DNA from: Verrucomicrobiales bacterium
Lineage (GTDB): Bacteria; Verrucomicrobiota; Verrucomicrobiae; Limisphaerales; UBA1100
NCBI GenBank assembly: GCA_002721895.1
Contig: PBLV01000019.1
Coordinates: forward strand, 38,557 to 44,257
DNA length: 5,701 nt
Direction: 5' to 3'
Shown here: piece by piece, positions 1-5,144 of the stretch
Numbering within the stretch: position 1 is the first letter of the stretch
Layout: each line of letters starts with the position of its first letter
Made by a program: the position numbers and the translations under genes
The notes under the pieces: model-generated
The model's database searches: none
What the model saw: only the letters and a program-made list of their open reading frames with translations
What the model was told of the DNA's origin: nothing

Positions 1-101
1 CTCAAGGTCACGTCACTTAGGCCGAAATCATTCTTTTCGCCGGAACCGTTGATGGATTTCAGGGTGAAATCAGGTGCTTTGGAGCCAATTGCAATAGCCA
101 T
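1..101 (-). CDS. Peroxiredoxin-like (AhpC/TSA family), N-terminal part only
   Basis: Reading from an ATG at 101 toward the left edge gives 33 codons beginning MAIAIGSKAPDFTL, open to the window end. The G-S-K-A-P-D-F-T-L segment followed by a short stretch and L-S-D-V is the usual amino-terminal signature of thioredoxin-fold peroxiredoxins, which reduce hydrogen and organic peroxides in the cytoplasm. The peroxidatic cysteine (normally around residue 45-50) lies outside the window, so catalytic competence cannot be judged. There is no signal peptide. A GAGG Shine-Dalgarno (minus strand, 112-109) sits 7 nt before the ATG, and a strong promoter lies just upstream, so the start is well supported. 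It is divergently transcribed from the pseudopilin pair. Family assignment rests on the N-terminal signature alone; a related thioredoxin-like protein such as a bacterioferritin comigratory protein homologue is possible. Confidence 0.72.
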   Translation of the reverse strand, partial: MAIAIGSKAPDFTLKSINGSGEKNDFGLSDVTL

Positions 102-108
102 TATTACG

Positions 109-112
109 CCTC
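109..112 (-). promoter_or_regulatory. Ribosome binding site of the peroxiredoxin-like gene
   Basis: The minus strand reads CTGAGGCGTAATA immediately before ATG. GAGG is 7 nt from the start codon, which fixes the start at 101. Confidence 0.6.
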
Positions 113-131
113 AGGGGTTAGCGGAGCGGCG

Positions 132-160
132 TTTATAGAGGCGTGGGGAGGGGCTGTCAA
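132..160 (-). promoter_or_regulatory. Sigma70-type promoter for the peroxiredoxin-like gene
   Basis: On the minus strand, a perfect TTGACA (160-155) is followed after exactly 17 nt by TATAAA (137-132), 11 of 12 consensus bases at optimal spacing. The predicted transcription start is near 125, giving a short 5' leader of about 24 nt that contains the GAGG ribosome site at 112-109. It is the best promoter in the window. Confidence 0.75.
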
Positions 161-184
161 ACCGGAAATTAGGGCCTTGGCGGA

Positions 185-190
185 TATAAT
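185..190 (+). promoter_or_regulatory. Candidate -10 element (TATAAT) for the pseudopilin pair
   Basis: A perfect TATAAT occurs on the plus strand 75 nt before the pseudopilin start. No good -35 hexamer is found 16-18 nt upstream (the sequence there is ACCGGAAA) and there is no extended -10 TG. Either an activator or an alternative sigma factor would be needed, or the match is chance. If real, the leader is about 69 nt and includes the imperfect palindrome at 225-238. Confidence 0.35.
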
Positions 191-224
191 CTGGCGATTT
201 GCCGTCTATTATGGTAGGTTTTCA

Positions 225-238
225 GTGCTTGCAGGCAC
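225..238. repeat. Imperfect 14-bp palindrome in the pseudopilin leader
   Basis: GTGCTTGCAGGCAC reads the same on the other strand except for one mismatched base pair (positions 229 and 234). It ends 27 nt before the pseudopilin start and lies downstream of the candidate -10. It could be an operator half-site pair or a small RNA hairpin; a chance palindrome is also plausible. Confidence 0.3.
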
Positions 239-254
239 AATATCGCCTTTGCGC

Positions 255-261
255 GAAGGAG
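255..261 (+). promoter_or_regulatory. Ribosome binding site of the first pseudopilin-like gene
   Basis: GAAGGAG lies 4 nt before the ATG at 266. It is the strongest Shine-Dalgarno in the window and supports that start, although the spacing is slightly short. Confidence 0.65.
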
Positions 262-265
262 CAGG

Positions 266-1324
266 ATGAGACGCGTACGACCCGCTGAAGCATTTACCTT
301 GATCGAATTATTGGTGGTGATTGCCATCATTGGCATCTTGGCCGCAATTCTTCTGCCCACCTTGGCAGCCGCCAAGCGCAAGGCCAACCGCGTCAAGAGC
401 ATCAGCAATCAGCGGCAAATCGGCCAAGCCTACGCGAAATTCGTACATGACAACAACGACTATTATCCCCGCGTTTATGGATTCGCCGCCGTTGGTGGAA
501 AGCCGGGGAATTTTCTCGAGGTGGTCAAGCCGAGCAATATGAGCACGGACAAGATCAGCAACGAGTACAATATCTACAACCAAGAATACATCAAGAACCT
601 CAAGAAAGCCATGGCCCAGGGGCCGCGGATGGTGGCCGATATCTATGGCGCCACCACGCCAGCGGAAAAGCGCCCGCTCAATGAATACGTCAGCAACAAC
701 TACGAGATTTTTCGCGACCCCTCAGATATAGGAGGCACGGCATTCAACGTAGAAAGCTGCTACGACGCCTTTGGCAACAGCTACCAACCACAGGTCGCGG
801 ACGACATGTTTCGCGTCAAGCGCGTGCTCGGCGAGGCCTCAGAGCCGGTGAACACCTACCATGGCCGGTCCATGCGCGAGACCGATATGACCAATCCCTC
901 AAACAAGATCATCCAGGGCGACTGGAACTGGCCCTTCGACCAAATCGACGCCTGGCATGCCGCCCGCGGAGAAGGCGGACATGTAATGCTCTATGGCGAT
1001 GGGCATGTGGAGTATTATGTCTTTCCGCCCAGCAAGCTTCTTATTCGATGGTTTTATCCCGATTACCAGCGCGACCAACTCGGCCGCACTCGCTTGGATG
1101 CCAAGGGGGATCCCATTCCTAACGACGAGAGTTTCCGGAAAAAGTTGAACGCTCTCCAGTCCAACCCTCCCAAGGTTCTGGAAAACCCCCGCCGCCCGCC
1201 CGGCAAAGGAAACCGCTGGGTGCCCGACTCACAATGGAAAGCCATCAACCCCGCGCAATACGCGACCATCGGTCAAAACAACCGGCCCGCCAAGTATATC
1301 GATCCCGGTTTTAAATGGTGGTAA
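266..1324 (+). CDS. Type II secretion pseudopilin-like protein with DGH motif (copy 1)
   Basis: A 352-residue protein with a class III (prepilin) signal: a basic leader ending E8-A9, then F10-T-L-I-E14 and a hydrophobic helix to about residue 31. Prepilin peptidase is expected to cut before F10, with Ala rather than Gly at -1; E14 is the conserved Glu5 of the mature pilin. The rest is a periplasmic or extracellular domain containing [15 protein letters not shown] (DG at 245-246). This matches the C-terminal H-X9-DG signature of the large verrucomicrobial/planctomycetal pseudopilin-like families, but the expected His ten residues before the Asp is Gly here, so the motif is degenerate. There is one cysteine (C165). 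It ends in [10 protein letters not shown], identical to the next gene. Compared with that paralogue it has about 21 extra residues near 85-125 and about 43 extra near 256-342. Its role is probably a surface or secretion-associated pseudopilin, but the substrate and machine are unknown; no secretion ATPase or secretin gene is in the window. Confidence 0.85.
   Translation: MRRVRPAEAFTLIELLVVIAIIGILAAILLPTLAAAKRKANRVKSISNQRQIGQAYAKFVHDNNDYYPRVYGFAAVGGKPGNFLEVVKPSNMSTDKISNEYNIYNQEYIKNLKKAMAQGPRMVADIYGATTPAEKRPLNEYVSNNYEIFRDPSDIGGTAFNVESCYDAFGNSYQPQVADDMFRVKRVLGEASEPVNTYHGRSMRETDMTNPSNKIIQGDWNWPFDQIDAWHAARGEGGHVMLYGDGHVEYYVFPPSKLLIRWFYPDYQRDQLGRTRLDAKGDPIPNDESFRKKLNALQSNPPKVLENPRRPPGKGNRWVPDSQWKAINPAQYATIGQNNRPAKYIDPGFKWW
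770..831 (+). repeat. Direct repeat, copy A (internal to pseudopilin gene 1)
   Basis: This 62-nt block matches 1772-1833 at about 56 of 62 positions, offset by 1002 nt. Most differences are at third codon positions. It encodes the [21 protein letters not shown] core, the most conserved segment between the two paralogues, and marks the tandem gene duplication rather than a mobile repeat. Confidence 0.75.
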
Positions 1325-1330
1325 ACCGCC

Positions 1331-2197
1331 GTGAAAACAAACGCCGCCAAGCAAGCCTTTACGCTCATTGAACTGCTGATTGCTATTGCCATCATCGGCA
1401 TCCTGCTGGGCTTCGCCCTGCCCACCCTGTCCAAGGCCAAGATGACCAGTATGCGAGCCAAATCCATCCACAACCAAAAACAGATTGGCACGGCCTACAA
1501 CGCCTACATCCACGACCACAACGACAACTACCCGCAGGTCTGGGGTTTCGCTGCGGTCGGTGGCAAACTGGGCAGTTTCACCAACACTTTCGTTGTCCCC
1601 GATGACGCCCCCAAAAATTTCAACGTGCATCATGTCGCCAGTTTCTATGGCGCCACCACCCCGCCCGAGGCCCGGCCCCTCAACGAATACCTGAGTAACC
1701 GCCACGAAATATTCCACGATCCCATGGACATTGGCGGTACTTCCCTGAACGTCGACAGTTGCTACGAATCCTTTGGCAACAGCTACCAGCCTCAGGTGGC
1801 TGACGACATGTTCCGCGTCAAGCGCGTGCTTGGGGATTTAAAGGAAACCCCTGATACCTATGAGTGGAAAAGCCTGCACCTTTCGGACATCACCAACCCC
1901 GTCAGCAAGATAATCCAAGGCGACTGGAACTGGCCCTACGACCGCGGCGACACTTGGCATGCCGAAAAGGGCGAGCCCGGCCACGTGATGCTCTATGCCG
2001 ATGGCCATGCCGCCTATTACGTCTTTCCCCCCACCGAAACGATGATGAAGTGGATGTCCTCCGAGCCCTACCGAATCCAAGAGAGTGGCAACTACAAGAA
2101 AGACTCTCGCGGCGAATACGTCCTCGACGACGCCCGGTTCAAGGCCGAGTTCGGGGGGAAATTCAAATACATCGACCCCGGCTTCAAGTGGTGGTAG
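1331..2197 (+). CDS. Type II secretion pseudopilin-like protein with DGH motif (copy 2)
   Basis: A 288-residue paralogue of the preceding gene. The start is GTG at 1331: the frame is closed by the TAA of copy 1 three codons upstream and no ATG lies between that stop and the pilin signal. The leader is MKTNAAKQA, cleavage is expected before F10, Glu5 is E14, and the membrane helix spans about 11-31. The globular part keeps the same blocks as copy 1: an HD-x-ND-x-YP segment (61-68), the GFAAVGGK block, [19 protein letters not shown] with the single C143, an identical 16-residue run around 152-168, IIQGDWNWP, and LYADGHAAYY (DG at 224-225). As in copy 1, the His expected ten residues before the DG Asp is missing. 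The tail [10 protein letters not shown] is identical to copy 1. There is no clear Shine-Dalgarno; translation is probably coupled across the 6-nt gap. It ends 7 bp from the convergent FKBP gene. Tandem duplication is the simplest origin. Confidence 0.85.
   Translation: MKTNAAKQAFTLIELLIAIAIIGILLGFALPTLSKAKMTSMRAKSIHNQKQIGTAYNAYIHDHNDNYPQVWGFAAVGGKLGSFTNTFVVPDDAPKNFNVHHVASFYGATTPPEARPLNEYLSNRHEIFHDPMDIGGTSLNVDSCYESFGNSYQPQVADDMFRVKRVLGDLKETPDTYEWKSLHLSDITNPVSKIIQGDWNWPYDRGDTWHAEKGEPGHVMLYADGHAAYYVFPPTETMMKWMSSEPYRIQESGNYKKDSRGEYVLDDARFKAEFGGKFKYIDPGFKWW
1772..1833 (+). repeat. Direct repeat, copy B (internal to pseudopilin gene 2)
   Basis: This is the partner of the block at 770-831, with about six scattered, mostly synonymous substitutions. 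Conservation here is much higher than in the flanking linkers, which fits purifying selection on this core or a recent gene-conversion tract. Confidence 0.75.
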
Positions 2198-2204
2198 GCC
2201 TCGC

Positions 2205-2723
2205 CTAAAAGTCCACCAACTCCACGTCAAACACCAGCGTCGCATTCGGGGGGATCACGCCCCCCGCGCCGCGCTCGCCGTACGCCAGATTGGGCGGGAT
2301 GATCAGGATGCGCTGCTCACCCTTTTTCATATCCGAAAGCGCCTCGTCCCAACCCTTGATGACCTGCCCCACTCCCACCGTAAAGGCCAGTGGCTGCCCG
2401 CGGTCACGCGAGCTATCGAACTTTTTCCCATCCAGAAAAGTGCCCGTGTAATGCGCCTTGATGGGTTTGCCCTTGCCCACTTTCTCGCCTTCGCCCGGCT
2501 TGAGCGCAAACCATTGCAGGCCCGTCTTGCTCTTTTCCAGCTTTGCGTCCGGGTGTTTCTTTTTCAGTTCCGCAATCAATTCATCCACGGTCTTGGCTTT
2601 GGCTTGGGTTTCAGTTGGCGCTTGGGTTGGAGCCGGTGGCCGGGCTTCTCCTTGGCACGCGCACACGGCCAGAAACAACGCCCCACTGGCAACCAGATTG
2701 ATGGTCTTCATGGCTTTCTTCAT
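2205..2723 (-). CDS. Exported FKBP-type peptidyl-prolyl cis-trans isomerase, probable lipoprotein
   Basis: A 172-residue protein that catalyses cis-trans isomerisation of Xaa-Pro bonds to assist folding outside the cytoplasm. The N-terminus has basic residues, a hydrophobic core (about 8-20) and a Cys pair (C21, C23). The segments LAV-C21 and VCA-C23 resemble a lipobox imperfectly, so membrane anchoring is likely but not certain. A Pro/Thr/Gln-rich spacer (29-45) leads to a short helix and a single FKBP domain (about 66-172). The pocket residues known from human FKBP12 are all present: Y92, F102, D103, F114, V121, I122, W125, Y148 and F165. ATG at 2723 is chosen because it overlaps the upstream stop as ATGA. 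Earlier GTG (2738) and later ATG (2711) starts are possible; the latter also leaves a complete signal sequence. It is cotranscribed behind the cyclophilin-FKBP fusion and ends 7 bp from the convergent pseudopilin gene. Confidence 0.9.
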   Translation of the reverse strand: MKKAMKTINLVASGALFLAVCACQGEARPPAPTQAPTETQAKAKTVDELIAELKKKHPDAKLEKSKTGLQWFALKPGEGEKVGKGKPIKAHYTGTFLDGKKFDSSRDRGQPLAFTVGVGQVIKGWDEALSDMKKGEQRILIIPPNLAYGERGAGGVIPPNATLVFDVELVDF

Positions 2724-3781
2724 TTCAAATTCAGGCACTCAATGTCCATAAAAATCGTGGAATATGGCGGAATGACCCCGCCCGAACCTGCCTTGCCGAA
2801 GGCCAGATCGTGCGGAATAATCAGGAAGCGGCGCTCCCCCTTCTTGATCCCGTTCAGTCCCTCGGCCATCCCGGCCAAACGCAACGGCGCGCCCACGGGA
2901 ATGGTTGCCGGTTTATTCGTTTTGCGCGTGTCATCCAACACCTTCCCATTCGGCAGACTCAAAACAATATGTACCTCAGCCTGCTGTCCCTTCGCCGCGC
3001 CCGGACCAGCGCCCGCCTTGAGCGTGAGATAGCGTAGCCCGGTCTTGCTCCTCGTTTCCCCTGCGCCAGGATTCGCCTTGGCCAACTCGGCCACCTTGGC
3101 AGCCGCGGCCGCCTTGTCCTTGGCAATCTGCGCCTTGAATTTGGCTTGTGCACGCTCCTCAAGTCCCTTCTCCAAGGCCACGAACGCTGCTTGATCCGCC
3201 TTGAACGCCTTGGCCTTCGTCCCCACGCGCAGGATCTTCAAGCTGGTGATCTTGTCCCCCTTCACAATCGCGTCCACCACTTTCTGGTCCGCCGGACCCA
3301 CCACCTTGCCAAACACCGTGTGCTTGCCGTCCAGCCAAGGTGTCGCCTTGTGGGTGATAAAAAACTGGCTGCCGTTCGTGCCCGCACCGGCGTTGGCCAT
3401 GGACAGGATGCCCGGGCCAGAATGCTTTAAAGTCGCGTCAATCTCGTCCGCGAATTTGTAACCCGGGCCGCCGGTGCCAGTGCCTTGTGGGCAGCCGCCT
3501 TGGATCATAAAATTCGGGATCACCCGGTGAAATGACAAGCCGTCATAATAGGGCGCGCCTTTCGCATCTGCCGGGTCACTCCCCTTCTTCGAGTAATGCT
3601 TTGTGCCCTCGGCCAAGCCCACGAAATTCGCCACCGTCATCGGCGTCTTTTCAAACTCCAGTTTGACCATGATTTTTCCCTTTGTCGTCTGGAACTGGGC
3701 GTAAAGACCATCGGTCAAACCATCCTGTGCCGACGCCGTAAAAGCCACCAACGCGGCCAGTGCAAAAAATGTGGTACGCAT
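2720..3781 (-). CDS. Exported cyclophilin-FKBP fusion (dual-family immunophilin-like)
   Basis: A 353-residue protein. Residues 1-18 form a Sec signal peptide with a TASA-QDG cleavage site. Residues about 25-188 are a cyclophilin domain with the catalytic set by comparison with human CypA: R86, F91, M92, Q94, F140, W149, L150 and H154. Residues about 189-240 form an Ala/Lys/Glu-rich, probably helical or coiled linker. Residues about 246-353 are an FKBP-like domain aligning without gaps, offset 180, to the FKBP encoded next door. In that domain most pocket residues are replaced: Y to I272, F to L282, F to I294, V to R301, W to M305 and F to M345; D283 and an aromatic F328 remain. The cyclophilin half is therefore predicted active and the FKBP half probably not a good isomerase; it may bind clients. 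The start is ATG 3781, placed directly before the signal peptide, with only a G-rich, weak ribosome site. Its stop overlaps the next gene's ATG. Cyclophilin/FKBP fusions are known but uncommon. Confidence 0.88.
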   Translation of the reverse strand: MRTTFFALAALVAFTASAQDGLTDGLYAQFQTTKGKIMVKLEFEKTPMTVANFVGLAEGTKHYSKKGSDPADAKGAPYYDGLSFHRVIPNFMIQGGCPQGTGTGGPGYKFADEIDATLKHSGPGILSMANAGAGTNGSQFFITHKATPWLDGKHTVFGKVVGPADQKVVDAIVKGDKITSLKILRVGTKAKAFKADQAAFVALEKGLEERAQAKFKAQIAKDKAAAAAKVAELAKANPGAGETRSKTGLRYLTLKAGAGPGAAKGQQAEVHIVLSLPNGKVLDDTRKTNKPATIPVGAPLRLAGMAEGLNGIKKGERRFLIIPHDLAFGKAGSGGVIPPYSTIFMDIECLNLK

Positions 3782-3868
3782 ACCCCACCACCAAAGCACA
3801 TTGAACGCCGCTGGCGAGTTTTTTCTTTTGGCGTGACAAGCCCGGCCCGAGTGCCGACGCTGCCGCCG
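3782..3868. other. Divergent intergenic region between PPIase genes
   Basis: These 87 bp separate the start of the exported cyclophilin-FKBP gene (minus) from the cytosolic cyclophilin gene (plus), so they should hold two divergent promoters. I see no convincing -35/-10 pair in either direction. The only notable composition is a T-rich run at 3818-3829 (an A-rich tract on the minus strand). Neither gene has a clear Shine-Dalgarno. Confidence 0.4.
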
Positions 3869-4402
3869 ATGAGCGATGCAAATGACGAGGTGGCCGTTTT
3901 TGAGACCGACGCCGGCCGGATGGTGGCTGAGTTCTGGCCCGACGTGGCCCCCAAGACAGTGGAGAATTTCAAGAAACTGGCCGGCGAAGGGTTTTATGAC
4001 GGCACGGCCTTCCATCGTGTGGTGAAGAACTTCATGATCCAGGGCGGCGACCCCCTGACCAAGGATCCGGAGGAGGAGCATCGGTGGGGCACCGGCGATC
4101 CCGGCTACAAGATTGACGCCGAGTTCAATGACCGCGAACACGTGCGCGGCGTCCTCTCCATGGCCCGCGCCAGTGATCCAGACTCCGCCGGCAGCCAGTT
4201 TTTCATTTGCCTGGATGTGGCCGGTTTTCTGGACGGCCAATACACCGGCTTTGGCCAGCTCATCGACGGCGACGACACCCTCGGCAAAATCGGCGACTGT
4301 GAGACCAACCACGGTGGCGGCGGGGAAAAGAGCCGCCCCGTCGAGCGTCAGGGCGTCAATAGCATCAGCATCGTCCCCCGCGCCGAGGCCGGAGTGGAAT
4401 GA
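3869..4402 (+). CDS. Cytoplasmic cyclophilin-type peptidyl-prolyl isomerase
   Basis: A 177-residue single-domain cyclophilin with no signal peptide, so it should act in the cytosol on Xaa-Pro bonds of newly made or refolding proteins. Visible landmarks are the V-A-P-K-T-V-E-N-F segment (26-34), F48-H49-R50 with the catalytic Arg, F55-M56-I-Q58-G-G, and G108-S-Q110-F-F. The position of CypA Trp121 is F120 and that of His126 is Y125. In E. coli cyclophilins the lack of Trp is linked to poor cyclosporin binding, so insensitivity is inferred here. The domain closes with NSISIVPR. The ATG at 3869 is chosen because the domain begins right after it. The frame stays open far upstream, but that stretch lies inside the opposite-strand gene and looks non-coding. 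No Shine-Dalgarno is visible. The stop overlaps the next gene's ATG (ATGA). Confidence 0.9.
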   Translation: MSDANDEVAVFETDAGRMVAEFWPDVAPKTVENFKKLAGEGFYDGTAFHRVVKNFMIQGGDPLTKDPEEEHRWGTGDPGYKIDAEFNDREHVRGVLSMARASDPDSAGSQFFICLDVAGFLDGQYTGFGQLIDGDDTLGKIGDCETNHGGGGEKSRPVERQGVNSISIVPRAEAGVE

Positions 4403-4596
4403 CCCCCGAAGAACAAACCGCCCTCGCTCAAGCCTTGGAACAATCCGGCTGCCCCGCGAACAAGGCCAAGGCCATGGCCGCGCAACTCGACAAGCGCGCC
4501 CAACAACTGGCCACCGAGCAAAATCGCCCCTATGCCGAGGCGCTGGCCCATTTATTGAATCTCATGCGCGAAGGCTGGGCCGCCCGCCAGAAATGA
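4399..4596 (+). CDS. Unknown small helical protein (65 aa)
   Basis: I do not recognise this family. The protein is 65 residues, rich in Ala, Gln, Lys and Glu, and predicted almost entirely helical: helix 1 about 3-15, a break at G17-C18-P19, helix 2 about 20-42, and helix 3 about 44-62 containing the hydrophobic run ALAHLLNLM. There is one cysteine (C18) and no signal peptide or membrane segment. Support for it being real comes from the junctions: its ATG overlaps the cyclophilin stop by 4 nt and its TGA overlaps the Nudix ATG by 4 nt, so it is sandwiched in a translationally coupled operon. Net charge is close to neutral. A small adaptor or regulator of a neighbour is possible but is only a guess. 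Confidence 0.7.
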   Translation: MTPEEQTALAQALEQSGCPANKAKAMAAQLDKRAQQLATEQNRPYAEALAHLLNLMREGWAARQK

Positions 4597-5144
4597 TTCG
4601 TCCCTGGAAAAAGCTCAGCCGGACCATCCACAGCGACCATCGCATCTTCAAGGTCCGACACGACCGGGTGGTCAATCCCCGCACCAATGCCGAACATGAG
4701 ATGGTGGTGCTGGAAAACCCCGAGTGGGTCAACATCGTCGCACTCACACCCGACGACGAGTTGGTGATGGTCGAGCAATACCGGCAAGGCTCCGAGACCA
4801 TCGAACTGGAGATTCCCGGCGGCATGGTGGATCCCGGTGAGACACCCCTGCAGGCCGGCCTGCGCGAACTGCGCGAAGAAACCGGGTACGAGGGTAAAAA
4901 CGCTCGCCTCCTCGGTTCACTTCTGGCCAACCCCGCCATCATGGACAATCAGGTCCACACCGTGATTGCGAAAAACTGCACCCCACAACACGAGCTTGAA
5001 TGGGATGAAGGCGAGGACATCGCCCTCCACCTCGTGCCTGCCGCCGACATCCCCGGCCTCCTTCGCAACGGCAAAATACGTCATTCCATCATCGTCGCCG
5101 CGCTGCAACTATTCGCACTGGAGTGCGATCAAGGCACGCGGTAA
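4593..5144 (+). CDS. Nudix hydrolase, ADP-ribose pyrophosphatase-like
   Basis: A 183-residue protein with a perfect Nudix box GX5EX7REUXEEXGU: G77, E83, R91-E92-L93, E95-E96 and G98-Y99. The box follows a strand (about 44-75) ending E-L-E-I-P-G-G, typical of ADP-ribose pyrophosphatases and related nucleotide-sugar hydrolases. P114 lies 15 residues after the box, the position where E. coli NudF (ADP-ribose pyrophosphatase) also has its diagnostic proline. The likely reaction is Mg-dependent hydrolysis of ADP-ribose or a similar NDP-sugar to AMP and a sugar phosphate in the cytosol; substrate specificity is inferred. A dimerisation-type N-terminal strand segment (5-40) is present, as in the NudF group. 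The start at ATG 4593 overlaps the previous stop. The last 16 bp overlap the convergent gene to the right. Confidence 0.88.
   Translation: MIRPWKKLSRTIHSDHRIFKVRHDRVVNPRTNAEHEMVVLENPEWVNIVALTPDDELVMVEQYRQGSETIELEIPGGMVDPGETPLQAGLRELREETGYEGKNARLLGSLLANPAIMDNQVHTVIAKNCTPQHELEWDEGEDIALHLVPAADIPGLLRNGKIRHSIIVAALQLFALECDQGTR

Noticed and set aside
1229..1717. Minus-strand open frame across the pseudopilin junction
   Set aside because: It is antisense to both pseudopilin genes, with Val/Gly-rich shadow-type composition and no support of its own.
2724..2738. GTG start at 2738 for the FKBP gene
   Set aside because: The ATG at 2723 forms the ATGA coupling with the upstream stop and gives a better signal-peptide N-terminus; GTG 2738 adds acidic residues before the signal and has no ribosome site.
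2085..3032. Long plus-strand open frame of about 315 codons across the FKBP region
   Set aside because: It is antisense to two clear PPIase genes and has no recognisable domain; GC-rich DNA readily produces such shadow frames.
3818..3829. T-rich run as an intrinsic terminator
   Set aside because: No GC-rich stem precedes it on the relevant strand, and it sits between two divergent starts where no transcript should end.
3596..3868. Upstream extension of the plus-strand cyclophilin to 3596
   Set aside because: It is antisense to the fusion gene, has no domain-like features, and the cyclophilin domain begins immediately after ATG 3869.
3782..4312. N-terminal extension of the cyclophilin-FKBP gene on the minus strand (open frame up to 4312)
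   Set aside because: It lies antisense inside the well-supported plus-strand cyclophilin gene, and a clear signal peptide begins at ATG 3781.
4113..4592. Upstream extension of the Nudix frame to 4113
   Set aside because: It overlaps the cyclophilin and the 65-aa gene in another frame with low-complexity Ser/Pro/Arg content; the ATGA start at 4593 gives a standard-length Nudix protein.
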